From: Micromonospora sp. Llam0
Lineage (GTDB): Bacteria; Actinomycetota; Actinomycetes; Mycobacteriales; Micromonosporaceae
Reading direction: 5' to 3'
DNA: 64,000 nt
Assembly (NCBI RefSeq): GCF_003751085.1
Contig: NZ_RJJY01000001.1
Location: 3,224,001-3,288,000 of the forward strand
Of the stretch, positions 59,946 through 64,000 are shown one piece after another. Below the pieces are notes generated by a model. That model had not been told where the DNA came from, searched no databases, and saw nothing but the letters and a program-made list of their open reading frames with translations. Positions within the stretch are counted from its first letter, which is position 1. Every line of letters starts with the position of its first letter. Both the position numbers and the translations under genes were made by a program.

Positions 59946-61055
59946 GTGAAAGCTCTACGCAGAGTGGCGGTAGTCGCCGCCGCTTCCGCGCTCACCGCCG
60001 GCCTGCTCACGGTGGTGACCCCCAACGCGGCTTCCGCGCACGGTGCCGCCATGACGCCGGGCAGCCGCACCTACCTCTGCTGGGTCGACGGTCTGACGCA
60101 GACCGGCCAGATCATCCCGCAGAACCCGGCCTGCTCGGCCGCCGTCGCCCAGAGCGGCGCCAACTCGCTGTACAACTGGTTCAGCGTGCTGCGCTCCGAC
60201 GCGGGCGGCCGCACCACCGGCTTCATCCCCGACGGACAGCTGTGCAGCGGCGGCAACTCCGGCTTCTCCGGCTACAACCTGGCCCGCAACGACTGGCCGC
60301 TGACCCACCTGACCGCCGGTGCCCGGATGGAGTTCAAGTACAGCAACTGGGCCCACCACCCTGGCACGTTCTACTTCTACGTGACCAAGGACAGCTGGAG
60401 CCCGAACCGGGCGCTGGCCTGGAACGACCTGGAGGCGACGCCGTTCCTGACGGTGACCAACCCGCCGCAGCGCGGCGCGGTCGGCACCAACGACGGCCAC
60501 TACTACTTCAGCGGCAACCTGCCCAGCAACAAGAGCGGCCGGCACATCATCTACTCGCGCTGGGTGCGCTCGGACAGCCAGGAGAACTTCTTCGGCTGCT
60601 CGGACGTGACGTTCGACGGTGGTAACGGTGAGGTCACCGGGATCGGCGGAGACAACCCGCCCCCGCCGCCCACCACCGCTCCGCCGCCGCCCACCACGGC
60701 TCCCCCGCCCACCACGGCCCCGCCGACCACCGCGCCGCCGACCAGCAACCCGCCGACCGGCGGCTGCTCGGCCGCCTACCGGACCACCAGCTCCTGGTCC
60801 GGTGGATTCCAGGGCGAGGTGACGGTCACCAACAACAGTTCCGCGAGCATCGGCGGCTGGACCACGACCCTGAACTTCGGCAGCGGGGTCACCATCAACA
60901 GCCTGTGGAGCGGCACCCACACGGTGAGCGGATCGAGTGTCACCGTCCGCAACGCGGACTGGAACGGGTCGCTGTCGCCAAGCGGATCGACCACGTTCGG
61001 CTTCGTCGCCAACGGCAGCCCCGGCACACCGTCGACGGCCTGCTCGGCGAGCTGA
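59946..61055 (+). CDS. Secreted lytic polysaccharide monooxygenase (AA10) with CBM2
   Basis: 369 residues. Signal peptide MKALRRVAVVAAASALTAGL to AASA, so His32 becomes the mature N-terminus and half of the copper histidine brace (HGAAMTPGSR). The second brace His is at 137/138 (NWAHHPG). The AA10 domain ends near residue 238 and a Pro/Thr-rich linker (PPPTTAPPPP-type, about 239-275) leads to a CBM2 domain (CSAAYRTTSSWSGGF to the end) with conserved tryptophans and a Cys pair. It cleaves crystalline cellulose or chitin oxidatively. AAGGAG is 6 nt before the GTG. Confidence 0.92.
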   Translation: MKALRRVAVVAAASALTAGLLTVVTPNAASAHGAAMTPGSRTYLCWVDGLTQTGQIIPQNPACSAAVAQSGANSLYNWFSVLRSDAGGRTTGFIPDGQLCSGGNSGFSGYNLARNDWPLTHLTAGARMEFKYSNWAHHPGTFYFYVTKDSWSPNRALAWNDLEATPFLTVTNPPQRGAVGTNDGHYYFSGNLPSNKSGRHIIYSRWVRSDSQENFFGCSDVTFDGGNGEVTGIGGDNPPPPPTTAPPPPTTAPPPTTAPPTTAPPTSNPPTGGCSAAYRTTSSWSGGFQGEVTVTNNSSASIGGWTTTLNFGSGVTINSLWSGTHTVSGSSVTVRNADWNGSLSPSGSTTFGFVANGSPGTPSTACSAS

Positions 61056-61088
61056 TCCACCGCCACACACGGCAGATTCCCACCTGAC

Positions 61089-61121
61089 CGGGCCCGGCAG
61101 CGCGAAACGCTGCCGGGCCCG
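61089..61121 (+). terminator. Terminator of the LPMO gene
   Basis: CGGGCCCGGCAGCG and CGCTGCCGGGCCCG form a perfect 14-bp stem with a CGAAA loop, 34 nt after the LPMO stop; it can also serve the convergent asparagine synthetase gene. Confidence 0.85.
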
Positions 61122-61167
61122 TTCCGTGCGTGGCTGGGTAGTCCCGGCGACGCGTGACCGCGGTGGG

Positions 61168-63171
61168 TCAGGCGACCATCGACCCGACCACCGGCTTGGT
61201 GAGCAGCGCCGACTGGTTGCGCCGGATGCCGGGATCGAGCGAACGCTCCACGAAGATCGCGTGCCAGATGCAGAACACCAGCACCGTCCACACCTTGCGG
61301 GAGTGGTCGGCCTCCTCACGCTTGTGCTCGTCCAGCAGCCGCATCGCGTACGACAGGTCGAGCAGGTCGCCGGCGCCCGAGGTGGCGAAGATGTGCCGGG
61401 CCCACTCGTACATCTCACCGCGCAGCCACACCCGGGTCGGGGTCGGGAAGCCCAGCTTGCGGCGGTTCACGATGGCCGGCGGCACCACGCCCTGCAGGGC
61501 CTGGCGCATCGCGTACTTGGTGGCGTCGGAACGCGGCGGCAGCCGCAGCTCCACCGGGATCTTCGCGGCGACGTCGAAGACCTCCTTGTCGAGGAACGGC
61601 ACCCGCACCTCCAGCGAATGCGCCATCGAGATCCGGTCCGCCTTGACCAGAATGTCGCCGCGCAGCCAGGTGTACAGGTCGACGTACTGCATCTTGGTGA
61701 CGTCGTCGAGCTCGGCGCACTCGGCGTAGATCGGCGCGGTCACGTCGGTGTAGCGCACCGACGGGTCGTAGCGGCGCAGCAGGTGCCGCTTCTCCTCCTC
61801 GGTGAACATCCGCGCGTTGCCGTAGTAGCGCTCCTCGATCGGGGTGGTGCCCCGTTCCAGGAAACTCTTGCCCTTGACCCCCTGCGGGATCACCTTGGAG
61901 ACGGCGCGCAGCCCTTTCTGCATCGGGTCCGGCAGTCCGTGCACCGCGCCCAGCGACAACGGCTCCCGGTAGATGGTGTAGCCGCCGAAGAACTCGTCCG
62001 CGCCCTCGCCGGAGAGCACGACGGTGACGTGTTCGGCGGCTTTCTGCGCCACGAAGTACAGCGGCACCAGCGCCGGGTCGGCCACCGGGTCGTCCAGGTG
62101 CCAGACGATGCGCGGCAGCGCCTCCATCATGTCCTGCGGCCCGATCTTCGTCGGGATGGTGGTCACGTTCAGGTGCCGGGCCGAGTCCTGGGCCACCTCG
62201 ATCTCCGAGTAGCCCGACACGTCGTACCCGACGGTGAAGGTCAGGATGTTCGGGTTGAACTCGCGGGCCAGCGCCACCACTGCGGTCGAGTCGATGCCGC
62301 TGGACAGGAACGCTCCGACCGGCACGTCGGCCCGCATGTGCATGCGTACGCTCTCCCGCAGCGTTTCGCGGATCTCGTCGTAGAGGCGCTGCGGGTCCGG
62401 CGTCGGCGTCGGCCGGAAGATCGGCTGGTACCAGCGTCGGACCTGCACCCCACCGGCCGGGTCCGGTGCCGGACCGCCGGTCGTCGGGTCCAGCGCCGGG
62501 GGCGACCAGGTCAGGCACTCCCCGGAGCCGATCCGGCTGATCCCGGAGTGCAGGGTGCGCGGCTCCGGCACATACTGCAGGGTCAGGTAGTGCGACAGGT
62601 TCGCGGTGTCCACCCCGGCGTCGCCGGCGCCGGCGGCGGCGGAGAATGGCAGCAGCGCCTTCTTCTCCGAGGCCAGGTAGATGCCGTCCGGGGTCTGCAG
62701 GTAGTGCAGCGGCTTGATCCCGAAGTAGTCCCGGGCGCCGAACGCGCGACGCCGCTGCCGGTCCCAGATCACGAAGGCGAACATGCCGCGCAGCTTGTGC
62801 AGCACCTTCTCGCCCCAGTAGTGGTACCCGGCGACGATCACCTCACCGTCACCGGCGGTGGCGAACTGCGCGCCGAACTCCCGGACCAGCTGGTCCCGCA
62901 GCTCGATGTAGTTGTAGATCTCGCCGTTGAAGGTGAGCAGGTAGCGGCCGTCGGCGTAGGCGAGCGGCTCCTGGCTGGACGCCACGTCGATGATGGCCAG
63001 CCGCTTGTGCGCGAACACCGCGTCCGCCCACCGGCCGGTCGGGTCGCCGATCACCTCCACGCCGGTCTCGTCCGGGCCACGGTGGTGCAGGCATTCCAAC
63101 GCGTGGGCGATCGCGTCGCGGTGTGCGCCGGCGTCGCCGCGGGCGCTGAAAAAGGCCAGGAGTCCGCACAT
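61168..63171 (-). CDS. asnB: Asparagine synthase (glutamine-hydrolysing)
   Basis: 667 residues. The ATG at 63171 is chosen because it puts Cys2 (MCGLLAFFSARG) as the Ntn nucleophile; an ATG three codons earlier would mask it. Glutaminase domain 1-220 (HRGPDE, LTFNGEIYNYIELR), synthetase domain from about 240 with the PP-loop-like VGAFLSSGIDSTAVVALA and LSGEGADEFFGGY. Complete. It makes asparagine from aspartate, glutamine and ATP, though in actinomycetes some AsnB members modify peptides. Confidence 0.92.
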   Translation of the reverse strand: MCGLLAFFSARGDAGAHRDAIAHALECLHHRGPDETGVEVIGDPTGRWADAVFAHKRLAIIDVASSQEPLAYADGRYLLTFNGEIYNYIELRDQLVREFGAQFATAGDGEVIVAGYHYWGEKVLHKLRGMFAFVIWDRQRRRAFGARDYFGIKPLHYLQTPDGIYLASEKKALLPFSAAAGAGDAGVDTANLSHYLTLQYVPEPRTLHSGISRIGSGECLTWSPPALDPTTGGPAPDPAGGVQVRRWYQPIFRPTPTPDPQRLYDEIRETLRESVRMHMRADVPVGAFLSSGIDSTAVVALAREFNPNILTFTVGYDVSGYSEIEVAQDSARHLNVTTIPTKIGPQDMMEALPRIVWHLDDPVADPALVPLYFVAQKAAEHVTVVLSGEGADEFFGGYTIYREPLSLGAVHGLPDPMQKGLRAVSKVIPQGVKGKSFLERGTTPIEERYYGNARMFTEEEKRHLLRRYDPSVRYTDVTAPIYAECAELDDVTKMQYVDLYTWLRGDILVKADRISMAHSLEVRVPFLDKEVFDVAAKIPVELRLPPRSDATKYAMRQALQGVVPPAIVNRRKLGFPTPTRVWLRGEMYEWARHIFATSGAGDLLDLSYAMRLLDEHKREEADHSRKVWTVLVFCIWHAIFVERSLDPGIRRNQSALLTKPVVGSMVA

Positions 63172-63237
63172 GGCAGACATCTTTTCACGTGCCGGTCACG
63201 CGGTACCGTCGAGTACGCCCAACCGTGGGGAGGACGC

Positions 63238-64000
63238 ATGACACACGATCAGACCGAGGGCCCGGTGCCGGACCGGGCCGGAGCCGCCGGCACCGAGATG
63301 ACCGCCGAGGGCACCGAGACGGCCGCCGAGGGCACCGAGACGGCCGCCGAGGTCGCCGCCGAGCAGCCGCGCACCGAGTCGCACGACCCGGACTTCCCGG
63401 AGAAGCTCCTGGAGTTCATGCGCACCGGCTGGCGCGACGACACGTTGCCGCTCGCCCCGCGCGCCGAGGTGCCGAACCACGCCCGCCGCCGCGCCGCCCT
63501 CGCCGACGCCTTCCCCGGCGAGACCCTGGTGGTGCCGACCGGCACCGAGAAGACCCGGGCCAACGACACCGACTACCCGTTCCGGCCGGGCAGCGACTTC
63601 GTCTATCTGACCGGTGACCACGATCCGGACAGCGTGCTGGTGCTGCACCCGAGCGGGGACGGACACGACGCGGTGCTCTACACCCGGCAGCGGTCGTCGC
63701 GGGAGACCGACGAGTTCTTCCGCAGCCGCGACGGCGAGCTGTGGGTGGGCCGGCGGCGCACCCTGGCGGAGAAGTCCGCCGAGCTGGGCCTGCGCACGGC
63801 GCCGCTGAGTGAGCTGCCGCAGGCGTTGGCCGGGTGCGCGCCGGCCCGGACCCGGGTGCTGCGCGGCTTCGACCCGCGGGTGGACGCGGCGGTGCTGCCG
63901 TACGACAGCGGCGACGACGCCGGGGCCCGCGACCGCGAGCTGGCCACGGCGATCGCCGAGGCGAAGCTGGTCAAGGACGAGTGGGAGGTCGCCCAGCTGC
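63238..64000 (+). CDS. Aminopeptidase P family protein, N-terminal part (cut by window edge)
   Basis: 254 residues are in the window. After an acidic low-complexity start (repeated EGTETAA) comes the creatinase/prolidase N-terminal domain: FMRTGWRDDTLPL, RRRAALADAFPGETLVVPTG, DYPFRPGSDFVYLTGD, then the linker to the catalytic domain (AEAKLVKDEWEVAQL). Typical for PepP, which removes N-terminal residues before proline. The metal site lies beyond the edge. GGGGAGGA precedes the ATG. It is divergent from asnB. Confidence 0.85.
   Translation, partial: MTHDQTEGPVPDRAGAAGTEMTAEGTETAAEGTETAAEVAAEQPRTESHDPDFPEKLLEFMRTGWRDDTLPLAPRAEVPNHARRRAALADAFPGETLVVPTGTEKTRANDTDYPFRPGSDFVYLTGDHDPDSVLVLHPSGDGHDAVLYTRQRSSRETDEFFRSRDGELWVGRRRTLAEKSAELGLRTAPLSELPQALAGCAPARTRVLRGFDPRVDAAVLPYDSGDDAGARDRELATAIAEAKLVKDEWEVAQL

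Noticed and set aside
60660..60760. Short repeats that might suggest a CRISPR-like array
   Set aside because: They encode the Pro/Thr linker of the LPMO; there are no unique spacers.

Overview
The window is very GC-rich and reads as a chromosomal segment of an actinomycete, most likely a member of the Micromonosporaceae. The signs are GC-saturated third positions, frequent GTG starts, many leaderless -10/start arrangements, a SARP regulator, an XRE-DUF5753/DUF397 pair, a fabG-inhA-hemH block, and a MurD2/MurL pair. No tRNA, rRNA, prophage or CRISPR array was seen.

Layout. 0-7 kb is decayed: the 5' part of a large secreted DNRLRE-type protein runs off the left edge, followed by an aminoglycoside-phosphotransferase-like fragment, an aldehyde dehydrogenase with two compensating frameshifts, a two-TM hypothetical and a frameshifted hypothetical. 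7-12 kb holds an aminotransferase/methylmalonate-semialdehyde dehydrogenase operon, a SARP regulator and a secreted trypsin-like protease. 12-15.6 kb holds the divergent murD2 and murL genes, which together form the route to D-Glu in peptidoglycan that epimerises after ligation, plus a small secreted protein. 15.6-22.5 kb is a coherent sulfur cluster: a CsoR/CstR-type repressor, two persulfide-dioxygenase-like MBL-rhodanese proteins, a membrane rhodanese, a SulP transporter, a carbonic-anhydrase-like protein and a peroxiredoxin. Three near-identical ATACCCC/GGGGTAT palindromes lie at its promoters. 22.5-31 kb carries a PucR regulator, an rRNA/tRNA methyltransferase, an SPFH/NfeD pair, a serine hydrolase, DUF3097 and conserved hypotheticals. 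31-41 kb is housekeeping: NagD-like HAD, ferrochelatase, enoyl- and 3-oxoacyl-ACP reductases, a MoxR-DUF58-VWA operon and two bacterial-PH-domain membrane proteins.

41-44.7 kb is again decayed or lineage-specific: a Sir2 pseudogene whose intact paralogue lies at 52 kb, an XRE/DUF397 pair, an MFS pseudogene and an SDR. 44.8-61 kb mixes extracellular polysaccharide degradation (GH2 with an arabinose-binding AbfB domain, a divergent LacI regulator, two large GH43 proteins, a PfkB sugar kinase, a cellulose/chitin-type LPMO with CBM2) with a NsrR-flavohaemoglobin NO-detoxification pair, a small thioesterase/MBL pair, a cupin remnant and an IS200/IS605-like end relic. The window ends with asparagine synthetase and the 5' part of an aminopeptidase P.

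The most interesting items are the palindrome-linked persulfide regulon with SulP and carbonic-anhydrase-like partners, the murD2/murL pair, a short promoter-to-terminator unit with two tiny ORFs near 34.8-35.1 kb, a shared Cys-bounded C-terminal module on both GH43 proteins, and an unusual density of frameshifted or deleted genes that may be biological decay or assembly error.
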